Of a stretch of 64,000 nt of DNA, positions 51,901 through 64,000 are shown in pieces (positions within the stretch are counted from its first letter, which is position 1; the number at the start of each line of letters is the position of its first letter). The notes below the pieces were generated by a model. The model ran no database searches. It was not told the DNA's origin and saw only the letters and a program-made list of their open reading frames with translations. A program made the position numbers and the translations under genes. The DNA is from Cyanoderma ruficeps (lineage: Eukaryota > Chordata > Aves > Passeriformes > Timaliidae), in NCBI GenBank assembly GCA_008694505.1, contig VZDJ01004378.1, forward strand, positions 509,508 through 573,507. Direction: 5' to 3'.

Positions 51901-52485
51901 AATTCACCATCTCATTTACTTAAAGTTTACATTTAGTTAAAGTGGCATCCAAGTGAAAGTTGTAATTGTAACATATTTTGTGTTTCTTAGCTTCATATCG
52001 TGTTAATGAATAGATTATTAAAAATGTCACTTTAAAAAGAGATTTTTTTTCTGTATCCTTTTTCTGTAGCCATTAAAAAAGCTGCATAATTTCTCTTTTC
52101 TAGAGACATGAATGTGCATGTAAAACTTTGCATTTTGGTGAAACGACTTGATAGAAAAAGTAGCAAAGAGCCTTCTGTCTTATGACCAACATTCCATGTT
52201 TGCAGTGAATTTTTTTTGCTAGGTTTTAAGTTCCTGTTTCTTTCCTGGTGCTGAAACAGGGACCTGCCTCACAGCATGACTCTTGTCAGAGATAGGGAAG
52301 GACTTCAGCTATGAAGTAAACCCACGATGCACAAGGTAGAACAACATGGTCCACATGCCCATGAAAATACACCCTAGTCACAGAAAAATGTAAATTGGCA
52401 AGAACCTCTGGAAGCTCTCTCATCTAGAGGTGAAACGCAGAAGGGCTAACATCAAAACTAGACTAGATTGTGTGGGGCACTGTGC
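48945..52485. other. AT-rich sequence, no gene recognised; CAAA run at 51783-51803
   Basis: A short (CAAA)n microsatellite of about five units lies at 51783-51803. The 51000-51700 stretch is very AT-rich and almost free of CpG. No gene is supported. Confidence 0.6.
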
Positions 52486-52489
52486 AACC

Positions 52490-52660
52490 AAATCCTTCAG
52501 CTTCTCATTGTACACCATGCTCTGTGCCTCCAACTATCTTGGTAAACCTCTGCTGTGCCCTTTTCAGTTTATCCATGCCTCTCTTCTACTAAAACAATGA
52601 TTTAAGAAGGTATCAAGTAAGATGCCAGACGCAGTGTATATAATCCTCCCTATTCCAAAA
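52490..52660 (-). repeat. Old CR1 fragment (possible)
   Basis: Plus-strand words CTTCTCATTGTACACCATGC, CCAACTATCTTGGTAAACCT, CTGCTGTGCCCTTTTCAGTT and CCATGCCTCTCTTCTACT follow the reverse complement of the CR1 ORF2 region around the ALVRPHLE block, where minus-strand copies read CTTTGTGGCC, CTGGACT and CTTGTACT. Divergence is much higher than in the other copies, so it would be an older insertion. The evidence is moderate. Confidence 0.45.
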
Positions 52661-53068
52661 ACATATGCATAGCTTTTTGCTTTTCAGTTATCCTTCATGC
52701 ACTGCTCTCAGATGTGAGCAATTCTAGCTGAAAATAATCATTATGTAAAATTACCTTTCACATTTCATATGAGCAGATATAAGTGTTTACTTTGTGCCCT
52801 GCATTTTGCGCCCTTTAGGTGTTATGTAATTTGACATTCACACAGATACAAATGCTATATTTTCACAGACAAGCTCTTGGTGGGAAGGTAGGTCAGGACG
52901 ACAAAATGTATCCCTCAATACATGGTAAACAGTTTCAACAGCAGCAGAGGCTGCTATTCTTGGAGGTGGATTAGTGTTCAAAGTGTCTGGGTACAATGGA
53001 CTTGGGCAGTTTTGTCTGAAGGTTTTGTTATTCCCACTTCTATGACTCCCAATAAATACTTATTCTGC

Positions 53069-53649
53069 TGTGCTGGTTTTGGCTGGGGTAGAGTTAATTT
53101 TCTTCATAGTAGCCAGTATGGGGACACATTTTGGATTTGTGCTGAAAACAGGAGTGATAACACAGGGATATTTTTACTGTTGCTGAACAGAGTTCACACA
53201 GAGCCAAGATCTTTTCTGCTTCTTATATTGCCCCGCCAGTGTAGGGCCCCAGAATAGTCTGGAGATGCGCAAGAATTTGAGAGGGGACACAGCCAGGACA
53301 GCTGACCCCAGCTGATTCAGGGGATATTCCAGACCATGTGGCATCATGTTCAGTATATACAGCTGAGGGAAGAAGAAGGGAGGAGGACATTCAGAGTTAC
53401 GGGATTTGTCTTCCCAAGTCACTGTTACATGTGATAGAGCCCTGCTCTCCTGGGGAGGGCCGAACACCTGCCTGCCCCTGGGAAGTGGTGAATGAAGTCC
53501 TTGTTTTCCTTTATCTACTAAACTGTCTTTATCTTAACCCACCAGTTCTCTCATATTTTGCTCTTCTGATTCTCTCCCACATCCTGAACAGGAATAGTGA
53601 GCAAATGGCTGCTTGATACTTCACTGCTGGCTGGAGTCAAAGCATGACA
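53069..53649 (+). mobile_element. Solo LTR of an endogenous retrovirus (probably ERVL-type)
   Basis: The stretch begins TGTGCTGGTTTTGGCTGG and continues with GTAGAGTTAATTTTCTTC, then GACACAGCCAGGACAGCTGA, a TATATA box at 53354-53359, GTCTTCCCAAGTCAC, AAACTGTCTTTATCTTAACC and an end in GCATGACA. This matches, as I remember it, a common avian LTR of about 0.6 kb with TG...CA ends. No internal retroviral sequence or second LTR adjoins it, so it is a solo LTR left by recombination. The word ACTTAT occurs at 53058-53063 and at 53649-53654. This could be the target duplication, but it does not abut the TG end exactly. Subfamily and class are from memory and should be checked. Confidence 0.85.
53354..53359 (+). 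promoter_or_regulatory. TATA box of the solo LTR
   Basis: TATATA lies in the expected place within the LTR, just before CAGCTGAGGGAAGAAG. Whether the LTR promoter is still active is unknown. Confidence 0.45.
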
Positions 53650-53869
53650 CTTATACAGCCAATGCCTTAGTTTCATTTATCAGGCACACGATAACACCAT
53701 TTCTCAACTCTGATTCCTCTGGGACACTCACAGTCTGATATAGGTTTTTGCACTGAGCTGAATTATCTCTCCGCTATACATCCCCAAATCAGCTTTTAAA
53801 CAAATCTTTCTCATACAGCAATAGATGACAAATATCCAGGAAGACTGACTAAAGAACCTAAAAGATTCA

Positions 53870-54390
53870 AGTCAAAGCGTGGCAGTAACAATGCGTTTCC
53901 ACCGCGCTGTGTCAGGCTCAAACCTCAGCAGTCTGTTGAAGGGCAGGGGTTTAATCCAGCGGGCTGTCAGAGGGTGGCAATGTAAGAACACAAAATAAAC
54001 CCACGGCCAATTAGCGGTAGCTGCTCTAGGCCGGGAGCAGCCGGCTTTCCCCACACTGCCACAGCCATCCCTTTGTCTGCCACCGTCACACGCGGGTTGC
54101 TGCCAACACCGCGCAAAACCCGGCAGGGTGGTCCCAAGGAAACACCGCGCTTCATGTGGGGCTGCCTTTATGCAGAGACCCTTCCAGACAGACGAACACG
54201 CTCCTCTCAGTTACAGTTCAGCCATGCCTTGAGCCCGTCTGAATTCCTTCCAGACAACCCGAGGAAATGGAGCGGGCAGTCCCATGACGCGCTGCCGGAG
54301 CCACCCGGCTGCCAGCCCGCCCTGCGTCCCTCGGAGCCTGCCATATCTGTTAGGAGCGCCTTCATGGCTCTGCGGAAAGGTGCAGGACTT
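53870..54390. promoter_or_regulatory. CpG-rich block, candidate CpG island or promoter
   Basis: I count 31 CpG dinucleotides between 53878 and 54375, against a handful per 600 bases elsewhere (about two in 51001-51600). GC content also rises. The block starts about 220 bases after the solo LTR. A plus-strand frame at 54073-54507 (144 codons) and minus-strand frames (53967-54155, 54207-54419) are open across it, but their products are Pro/Arg/Gly-rich with no known domain, as expected from GC-rich sequence. A CpG-island promoter or first exon is one reading. A GC-rich insertion is another. I see no convincing splice structure. The direction of any transcript is unknown. Confidence 0.4.
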
Positions 54391-54394
54391 CCTG

Positions 54395-56660
54395 GTAGAT
54401 GTCTATTAGAACAAAACAAGGCATTAACTGTCCAAGAGTGCTGGCGACTCCTTTTAATGCCACCCTTTCTTCCTTTGCTCAGAACTCAACAACACTCTGG
54501 CCTCTAACTATCTGTGTGGCCATGTATGGTCCCGGTGCTTCCAGCCTCCAGGCGTTCCCAGGAAGTGGCTTCCTCCTGATCCTCGCTGTTACAGTGCTTG
54601 GGTACCTTCTTACTTGTTTTCAACAAAATATTCCCGTGGTGTGCAGTGTGACAACTCAGATGACAAGGACTGAAATACTCTGCTTTGTGGTAATTTGGCT
54701 GGAAGGATTAAACTACATCTTACATGACAAGGAATAGGAAAATAAGTGTTTTCTGTTGGTCATTATTACAAGTGTACAAGATAAAAACAGTGTACAGGCT
54801 GGACAGTCAAAGCTGCCATTTCTCCTAGTAAATAATTGCTAGATTTGCCTTTTAAAATAAAAAATATCTTTCCTTGTCCTGACTGCTGCTGGTAAGGTTT
54901 GTATCAGTAGATGCTGCGGGGGTACTTGGGTAGCTGAGGGGAACATCCACAAGGAGCACCTGTAGGGCTAGAATAGGTTTTCTGTCAGATCCCTGTGTCC
55001 TGGTACAGAGGGAGGATGCTCTTTCACAGACTAAAGCAAGAGAAATGTTCATTTACATTTTTGGAGTGCCTGTAATTGTGTAAAAATATTTGTTTCAGGC
55101 CTGTATCATTATTACTGTTATTCTTCTCCCACTAGGAGTGAAGTTCAGTGCCTAGTGAGATGAGTCCTTATTCATTTTAGTATCTCTTTCGGTGGGTAAG
55201 AAAAATTTTGTAGATAAAGTGCTACAGGACCTTCTTCTGAATGAGTTCAGTCCTTTCTGCACTTACAGACGAGCTTACAAGAGGAATGGGTCTAGTCCCA
55301 TTTTGACCATCACACCTTATCTTTTGTCTTTGAATAGTATATGTTGGACAAAAAAGGATACAAATAAAAAGGGAACTTTTCACAAAATCTTTCAATAGAT
55401 TAATTTATTAAAATGTATTCCTTCATCAGTCATTTTACTGTCGTCATTCCACGTACTACATCTAATTTGTAGGGTGAGATCTCTTGGAACAGTGACTCAT
55501 CTTTTCCTTACAAAGCACCATGCACGCAGAACTGTTTTAATAAAGGAATAATGATGGGGTCTGCTCATCTCTTAGAGACTGAGGCAGAGATAACTGATTC
55601 TGTGTCAGATGCCAATAAGGTTGCAATATATTTTGTGTTGTATCTTGGATAAAGCTGGGGACTGATAATGCAAGGACTATAAAGTACAGAGACCCATGGA
55701 TGCAGACTCAAAGCAATTAGGTCTTAAAATAGAAATCAAGGGTCAGGAAGACCCCAAAGAAGATGCACCATCAATGCAAGCAGTTTGCATTATATTCAGC
55801 TCAGATTCGCAATACGACTGGCAAGCAATCATGGCCTAAAACATGGTAGATCTCATGAGATAATGCAATAGTGCTATTCCACTGAATAAGGAAAGCACAT
55901 AAAAACAGTTATCTGTCAAAGAAATTAATTTCACTCCTGAATGTGGAAATGAATTTCTTTGCTACTGAGAGATCATTCTACATGAATAGTTAACCTTGGA
56001 TAAAATGTGGTAAGTTTGCAATTCTTATTTCCTGAACCTTCTGCTGATTATCTGAGCCATGAAGTTATAAATTTATTGAGAAGGGTGTGGGAAAGACACA
56101 GTCTGGTGCTTCTCAACAATAAAACAGAGTTTGAATACTAACTGTAAGCTGCTCAAACCACAGTCTCTACCTACTCTTACATATACACTACTACGGTATG
56201 GTGCTACTGGCATAATATGTCGGTACTTAATGTTTGAAGCAATAAATATAGAGTGCTTTTAAATAATTGATATGAACAGATTCCAGACAAACTAGTTAGC
56301 ACATTTTCATTCTTGAACAATATAATCCTTAGCAGATGCTCATAATTAGGGATATAGGTATTTAAAAAATACAGTAAAATGCTTATATTAATTCTCAGAT
56401 CTATCATATTAACATAATTATCCGCTTTACTTGAGAGTGATCCTCAAAAACTTCACCATTTCTTTCGTTAATATCAGATATTTATAGCTTAAGCAAAATA
56501 GAAAATGACAGAAGAGTGGACAAGCTGTTTATATCGACTAAAGAAATAATTATCAGATTATTCATGGCACTGTAAAGAGTAGGAAGGATAAGCCCAGCCA
56601 TTTTAATGTGATTAGCTAATGTTAGTTAAGCATTGCGGAGACAGAAAGAACTCCACAAAG
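54395..56660. other. No gene recognised; 112-codon frame at 54399-54737
   Basis: The plus-strand frame at 54399-54737 includes a hydrophobic stretch (FLLILAVTVLGYLLTCF, about 54568-54618) that looks like a membrane segment. It follows the CpG-rich block, but it overlaps another open frame and is not recognisable. Beyond it, nothing is supported. Confidence 0.35.
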
Positions 56661-56664
56661 GTTA

Positions 56665-56775
56665 AGCATTATTATTATCACCGTTAATTCAAAGTGATGG
56701 AAGGCACAGTGAAACCTCTTGCCATGTGCTGTGTAAAGCTTGCAGAAACTGAAATTTCGAACTGAGGGATGGGAT
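56665..56775 (-). repeat. MIR/L2-like 3' remnant
   Basis: ATTATTATTATCACCG, GATGGAAGGCACAGTGAAAC, CTCTTGCCATGTGCTGTG and GAAACTGAAATTTCGAACTG follow, in order, the reverse complement of the MIR/L2 region: ATTATTATCCCC, a GGGGAAACTGAGGCACAGAG block, CTTGCCCAAGGTCAC and the GGGATTTGAACCC block. The copy is old and short. Confidence 0.42.
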
Positions 56776-56779
56776 AAAG

Positions 56780-59700
56780 GGCATTACCAGCTGGTGAGCT
56801 CTTTCTTTGTTCCTTGCTGAGGTCTGAGTAGCTGGTCATTTGAAAAGATACCTCACAGACAGTGACAAAGACACAGAATCCATCACAGTAGGAGGGACTG
56901 ATGTGGGTCAAACTGTGTGCCACACTCCCTCTAGCCAGCCTGTGGGCTGTCAAGAGCCATTCAAGGAGCAGCAACCTGATAGCTGCAGGTTGCCTCTCAC
57001 AGCAATCCTTGGTCCTGGTAGGCCTTTGGACATAATCCATATGGGCATAACCATCCTGGAAACATTAATTTTCTTTGGCTGCAGCCTTGTATTTCTGAGC
57101 AATTCTGCATTTATGTCATAGATTGTTGCCTTAGGCAAGATTTCTTCTATGTTTTGCATAAAACAAAGGTGCTTCCCTGGAGTGTTTGTTCCACCAATAT
57201 TTTTTTTAATGTAGAACTAGTTGAAAATAAGCATTTTTTTTATCCTAAAGGAAAATCTGGTGTTCTAAAAACAATACTGTTCCACCTTGGAAACTGAAAA
57301 AGCCACAGTGTTGCAATACTAAATACTAATTCTAATAATAATATTACTTATTAATCACTTCACATTGTTGATATATTTTTTGTCCAGATTTTAAAATATA
57401 ATTGAAATAAATTTATTTGACATATGTGGCTGTAGGAAGAATACATACTTTGATAGAAATGAATTCTGTCAAGTATTTAATCTTGTTGTTCCATGCTAAA
57501 TGTCTCTCATGAACAGCATGGGACAGAGGTCCAGTCTTTCAGAAGATTCTAGTAAGAAATCAATGCTGATGAATGAAGACAGTTAGGAATCAGAGATGAT
57601 CTTAAAACATGAAGATACTTCATGACCAGTTTCTACTGAACTGGTGAACTTCTATATTTTAATCTTTCTGGGATATATTTTCAAAGAACCTGAAGGTGCT
57701 TGGTCCAGCTGGGATGGGAAGCTACATTTGCTCTTCAGATGTATTGCAATATCTGTGCTAAAGTGGGCATTTACACTGTTTTGCAGATTCACTAACTAGA
57801 GAAATTGGCCATCCCAAGTATTATGAATCTGACATGCTGGGGAGGAGAAGCAAAGAGATGAAGTCACAGAGGGAGGAGAAAGCAATAAAAAGAGGACTGT
57901 TGGAAATCTGATTTACCATGTGATATTTGGAGCCTGTTCCAGCTGTTGGTGAGTCTTACCACTGACTTCAGACCTTTTGGTTCAGTGAGAACTGACATTC
58001 AGAATAACAGTATTATAAAGGCTCTTAAAAGATCTCTGAGAGAAAATCTGAAGTGATTCAGAGGATGATTCACTTATATTGATAGCAAAACATTAGCAGT
58101 AGCTAAACATGACAGATACAGTGAGTACAGAGACAGCCAAGCCAAGTCTAAATTGGAGGTTTGAGCATGCATTTGTGATTTAGTCATCTAAATAACAGGA
58201 GCTATGAGCTGTGAGAAACCAGTCTTAAATAAAGGCTGTTGCATTATCTCCACTGTGCATATTCCCAAAGGTACAAAATGTTTGTCCTCTTAAAATTAAC
58301 TGTTGTCAGTTTGGGGGTGTGATTCAGACTAATATTCAAAAGATTATCTCTGTCATTGTTTTCCAGCTCATTTATATGATGAGAATTGGATTTAATTTAA
58401 CTCAAGCTTCCTCTGTGTTACAGAATTTGGCGTGCATACTTCTGCTGATTCATCACCTGTGGGAACAAAATTGAGCTGCAAGAGCACCACAGGTCAAAGA
58501 GTCTGTACCAGCACTGCATGTCCTCACAATTTGCAGTTTTGCTGGTAAAAGACCATGTAGGTCTTTTGCCACCTTTTGATGCAATACACTATGGGATGTG
58601 AAGTAATATGTCACAGGAAAAGCAGGTCACACCACAGGCACAGTGGGTAGAGTTTCCAGTTTTTCTACATGGCACAAATGAGGAATTTAGAACATAAAAC
58701 ATGGGGGAAATTGTGAGAAATGGACAATCTCCTTCCCAGAGTGTCATTCTGACACATTCTGTTCTCTTATGTTTGTCACATCTATGGGTCCAAGTGTCCT
58801 CAGTCTCTAGTGGTAGCTGTGTCAATGGACATGCCACTGGTTTAGATTTCAAGGAGCTGCCCAGTAAAAGAATATCCATCCTGGTGGTGAACCATGCCAT
58901 CAATTTTTAGTAATGGCCTGGCCTGCTGAAATAATGAAACTTATGGAGGAGGAATTGCCTGGCAAGGAAGAGAAAGGGTGCTGCAACAAAAATCTAAGAC
59001 TTGAAGACATTTCCATGCATTTAAGGATCTAAAGCAAACAAAAGAAGCTTCAAAATCTTCCTGTATGAAAGGCAACTTTTCCAAGTACAGACAAAAAGAT
59101 AAAAAAAACACTCCCAGTGAGCCACCAGGAAAATTCCCATCAGACTCCACAACTTTGGACAGTGATTGAAGGGAACAGCAGGGTCTTAAGTGGCAGTAGG
59201 ATAGTGGGAGGTAGAAGAACTGTCCACTAGCTTTGGAAGTTCAACAGTTTACTGGGATGTTGGATAATGGTGGAATGCATTTCCAGTTAAGTATCAACTC
59301 ATTATTCCTGAAGCTGATCATGGGGACCTTGGTGTGTTGGGATGCCTCAGTTAAGTTTCTTGCATATTTAGATAGACATGACCATTTTGGTAACTCTGTT
59401 GGAAGCTATTTATTTTTTTAATTAGAAATTATATAAAAGTGTCCAAGAGTACTATGAATCTTGAGAGTCTAGACAAATAAAACAATTATATGGAATGAAA
59501 GAGGCCAAGCTGGGTTATTAAAACACAGTATTCAAACTGTTGTTAAGACATAGGCCATTCATTGATCATACGTTGCCTTTTCTTTACAGGAGCATCCCTC
59601 TATCCCCCTGTCTTCCACTGAAAGCTTTACAAGGCCATTCTCACAGGGAACAAAAGAGGCAATCAATGGGAGCACTTGTTTCTGGTTTAACTTGTATTTT

Positions 59701-62700
59701 TTATTAATACTAAGTTGCTACTGAAAAATGAGGTGAAGACCAGTCTGCTTCTAAGAGGAACTTGCTAATGAACATCTGGCATGGCATGTTAGACAAGCCT
59801 GGTTCTTCATTACAATATCGAGGGGAGCTTGGGAAGACACTCAGGACCCTCAAAAGGAATGACTATATGTACACAAATAAAATGATAAATTCTGGTGTTC
59901 TTAGACGTTGCAGCCAGAGTAAACAGAATATATAGCAATGTATGCCATTCTTAAAATAAACAACTCCTTCCAAACCACCTACTAGAAAGGCCACCCTCAT
60001 GCCAGGAGAGCCTGCTGTTTGGGAGAGGTGCCATCCCAGGAACCACACTGGCAGTATAGCAAGATGCAGAGGAGCAAATTCCTTTTAACTTCTCTTTAAA
60101 CTCTTTACTCTGCTGGAGAGGCTATCAAAGAGTACAGAAACCTCTGAAGGTCGTTTGGACTGCTAGGTGTAGGTAAGGCAGGATGATTTCGGGTCCAAAC
60201 ACTTGTCCTTTGTTGTTCTGTAAGAGTGGGTCAAGTTGCCCTCTCCACAGGAAGCTTTTTCCTGAATCCTTTTCTCTTCTATAGTCCTTCTCTCTCTTTG
60301 TCGCACTGTGCTCTCTGTAAAAAGAACCCCTCTGATACAAAAGACAGCTTCTCTGTTCTTTAGTTTGGGGATTTTCCTATTGTGTGTGTGTGTACCTCCC
60401 CAGAAAAAAAACAGGTTTTCCATTGGGCATTTGCTGTAGTTCAAGCAGTGTTCATCCACTGCTAATGACATTTTTGTTTGTGCTGTAACATTTTCCAAAA
60501 GGGTGGGGATAGGTGTTGGAAAAATCTTCTGATGGTTAGCTGTGTATTGAACGACACAGCAATTTCATAACAAGGATTGGGATTATTTACACTACCTACA
60601 CAAATTCCCCAAAACACAAGGCTACACTCACACGGCCTAATCCTGGCTTAAAGAGCAGCCCTTCACTCTCTGTTCACCAAAATGTTCTTTCATTGTTTAA
60701 TTTGAAAATTAGTTATCTTGTTTTAAATAAATATGTTCAAGGGGCATTTCACTGGGAAATATATAGCCAGTACATCTTGGGTTTGCCATGTTTTGGTAGC
60801 AGGGGTGCTATAGGAGCAGCTTCTGTGTAGAAGATTCCAGAACTTCTCATTTTTCCAATGAGGCCAATGTCAGCCAGAAATAAGACAGACCTGCTGCTGG
60901 CCAAAGCTGAGCTCTTCCACTGGAGAGGAAGAGGTGGAGAAATTGGGAATGAATTTGAGCTCAGGAAGAAGGGAAACACAGAGGAAGATGTTTTAAGATT
61001 TATTTTTCATTCTCATTATATTGCTCTGGTTTGCTTGTTAATAAATTAATCTAATCTCCCCAAGTTTGTTTTGCCCATGACAGTAATTAGTGTGGGATCT
61101 CTCCCTGGCCTCATTTCTACTCATGAGCCTTTCATTATATTTTCTCTCCTCTGTCCAGCTGAGGATGGGAGTGACACAGTGCTTTTGGTGGACACCTGGC
61201 ACCTAGTCAAGGTCAATGCACCACAAAAGAATACTGGCAGAATTGCTTCTACCAGCTAACAGACAGCTTCCATAAGCATGAAAGATTTATTTTCTTTGAT
61301 ATGAAACAAGAGATTTCTAGTGCAAATTGATTTCCCACAAATGAGGATCTTGATGCTGATGCATAACTCTGATGGGCAATCAGATAAATAAGCATTTTTA
61401 TTTAGTTGCTTTAGTTAAGCAGTTTTATTTAGACATGATGTCACAGCATTCAAGTAATAGTCTTAATGAACAGGCATATTTAGTTTTGCAAGAAAATGTG
61501 ATGAAAAATCTCAAATGACACCTTAAACTAACATAAATCTAAATTATATAATTAAATCCTGGGTCTTCATCTTCTGTGAAAAAAATATGAGTGTCCCAGG
61601 TTAGGAGTATGAACAAAAATGCAGAATTTGTGTTCTTGGGATTTCTTCCCCACCAGTATTGAGCGAATTCCACACTACTCTTCAGCTCTCTTTCCATTTT
61701 GTTTCTGTGAAGAGTGCCTTTGCAGCAGCTGGATGCAACTCTAATCCTCTGAGGCTGTCTGAGTTGGAACCACTGCTGTGCAGCATTACACATTCAGTGA
61801 GCTGCCAGTGTGGGGTCTGCAGACTCCGAAGAAAACCATGTGTGGAACTCCTTGTGCTGCTTACACACATTATTTGTTTGACTAACCCATAATGTTGAAT
61901 AAGTTTTCTTTAAATGCAGAAGTTTGGTCTAGGCCCTGTGGGTTTCTTTTTCCTCTGTGAATGATTTATTATTAAAATCAGTGGTTTACATTCAGTTTAA
62001 AATCATGCAGTGGAGTAGGTCACAATCTCTTTTCCACATAGCAGTCCTGCAGCCTTTTTTTACTATATAAGGAAAATAGTCTTATTATGATCATTTCCAG
62101 GAGGAATGTGGATAATTGTTTTACTTCCAGCCCAACTCCATTTCTTCTGTGCAACATATGATATAGGGTAAATAACAAAGGGTAGTTAGTTTTTGCCTAT
62201 TGGCAGAATAGTCAATGATTAAAGCAAAATAATTTTAAATGATGCGGAGTGTCATGAAACAGGAGATTCAATACCTCACAATTTTTGCTTGTTTATAAAA
62301 AATAAAAATAACCCAGTTAAAAAAAACCCTCATAAGGTCAGACTCTTAGCATGCAGATAGTGGGTTTATGCTCTTTAGAGCAAGAATCTCTTTTTGTTCT
62401 AAATCTAGTTGAAATTCACAAAGCACATCATGATGCATGTTTTCAGCCTAGAAAGCTGAGGGGCAGGTAAAATAATTATACATTACACAAGGATTTTATA
62501 GGATTGAAGATTGAATATATAGAAGGCAAGAAATCTGAAAAGCCTTACTGGCAGGGAAATGGACTCCTATGCTCAACATCTACAATTCTTAATTTTTAAG
62601 AGATTTTATATTGGTTTGTGCATTTTTTTATTTCTTGATTCTAAAATATCTCTCAAAGGATTCACATTAAAAATCTTCTAAAAATAACAATAATAACACC

Positions 62701-64000
62701 AATATTAAGGTTGAGGCAACACAGGAAATATATTGCAAAGGTGACAGTTATTAAGATGTTTCACAGATTCATGTCATCTTCAGATCATTTTCTCCAGCAC
62801 TTGAGAGAAGTAAAACAGAAGCCCAAATGCAGTGACAAATAACAAATGATAAAATGGTCTATTTGTACTTGCAGGTCTGTTCTGCAGTAGATCATTTTCA
62901 GGTTTAACTTTTCTCCAATAAAATGGGAAATAAGAAAAATAAACAGGATTCAACTCTCTGTGCAAAATCACAGCATTAAGGCACTGGCCTGCATGGGTTT
63001 ACAGCTTCCCTTGAAAGACAGTGTAATCTGCCTCCTGTGACTTCTTCCCATACTCAGGCTTTCAGGAGGAAATATTCCTCCCCTCTTCCTTGTGTGCTCT
63101 GGCCCACAGCTGAGGGTCCCTGCAGTTGTATCAAACAGAGATCCATGGGTAGCAGCTTGTGTAAGACACTCATTTTTTGATGGATACAAATAGTTTTATT
63201 TAAAAGTTCACTGTTTCCTTGTGGGGACTGAAATATCCCAGAGAGCAGATCATACATTGTCTTTTATAAAGCTTTTAAGGAAAACAGAGGAAGTCTTGAA
63301 AGGCTCTAGTGGCAAAAATTCAAACAATTTTACTGGAATTCAAGTAGCAAAACCTCTGTACTTTGCTTTGAAATTTCACAGTGAGCACAGATAAAGTCTC
63401 ATCTAAAATAGACATGAATCTATGTTAAATATGACTGCACTTCTCATTTTTTTTAATCTATTATTTCCCTCATTGACATGATGGCTACTTAAGCAAGTAG
63501 TTTTCATAGTCTGTGTATCAGTGAGCTCTGTAAATACAATTTGCATTGAGGTGCTAAGATGGACTCACACTCCACAGTCAGCATCAGGGTTAGGAAGGTT
63601 ACTATTGTGTGCCCATAGCCTGTGTGAAAACCTGACTGCCAGGCAATTCAGCTGGGAGAAGCAATTACTGTGCTCAGAAAAGTGATCAAGACTTGGAAGA
63701 GCTCTGAAAGCTGCTGAAAAAAAAAAAGGGCTTATGATCAGTTGTCTCTCAAACTGTGGGTGGCAGCAGTGTCCAGGCAGAGGGAATTTTTGGAAGTCTC
63801 CCCCAGGGCTTTGACCTCTACAGAGTGTTTCAGGAAGAGGCAGCATTAATTGCTGGCCCAAGACTGTGAGGCTGAGCTCACAATAGGCAAACACATTACT
63901 TTGTAAATGAAGGATTAAGTCAGAAAACCTTGCTAATAACCTACTTCAGAAACTCCATAATCACCACGGTGTGATGGTGACTAATTTGCAGTGTTTGTAA
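56780..64000. other. AT-rich sequence, no gene recognised
   Basis: A (TG)n run of about six units lies at 60381-60393. Short AAT/AAC runs lie near 62685-62700, and an A run lies at about 63718-63728. The open frames (up to 111 codons) show no recognisable motif. Confidence 0.55.

Noticed and set aside
54073..54507. 144-codon frame across the CpG-rich block as a protein
   Set aside because: The Pro/Arg/Gly-rich product follows from GC-rich composition, frames on the other strand are also open, and no family is recognised. Kept only as a possible promoter or exon region.

Overview
This window looks like vertebrate nuclear DNA from a bird. It is AT-rich and poor in CpG, with no compact run of genes. 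Its recognisable content is mostly CR1-type LINE fragments, the dominant avian retrotransposon, with 3' tails of the ATTCTATGATTCTATG type, plus one solo LTR of a type common in avian genomes. I cannot name the species. A neoavian, possibly passerine, source is a guess from the repeat types.

I find no convincing protein-coding gene, tRNA, rRNA or CRISPR array in 64 kb. Open frames reach at most about 154 codons. None shows a recognisable domain except the broken reverse-transcriptase fragments inside CR1 copies. The window is best read as intergenic or intronic sequence.

Layout. 1-13.6 kb is plain AT-rich sequence with very old remnants: a LINE reverse-transcriptase scrap near 2.6 kb and MIR/L2-like pieces near 5.5, 7.75 and 11.7 kb. 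13.6-23.8 kb is the CR1-rich part: a short tail at 13.63 kb, two CR1 copies abutting head to head at 15.99-17.04 kb, a long minus-strand copy at 21.03-22.27 kb and a tail at 23.74 kb. 23.8-48 kb is mostly featureless, with a 19-bp minisatellite at 31.7 kb, CR1 fragments at 35.1 and 42.0 kb, a TA-rich palindrome at 40.8 kb, a good MIR-like copy at 44.2 kb and a G-quadruplex motif at 45.0 kb. 48.0-54.4 kb holds a 0.9-kb CR1, an older CR1 fragment at 52.5 kb, a 0.58-kb solo LTR at 53.07 kb and, about 230 bp beyond it, a CpG-rich block at 53.88-54.38 kb. That block is the one place that looks like a possible promoter. 54.4-64 kb is again featureless apart from another MIR-like remnant at 56.7 kb.

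No genes can be described as working together. The leads worth following are the CpG-rich block next to the LTR, the head-to-head CR1 pair with its in-frame deletion, and the ancient LINE/SINE remnants.
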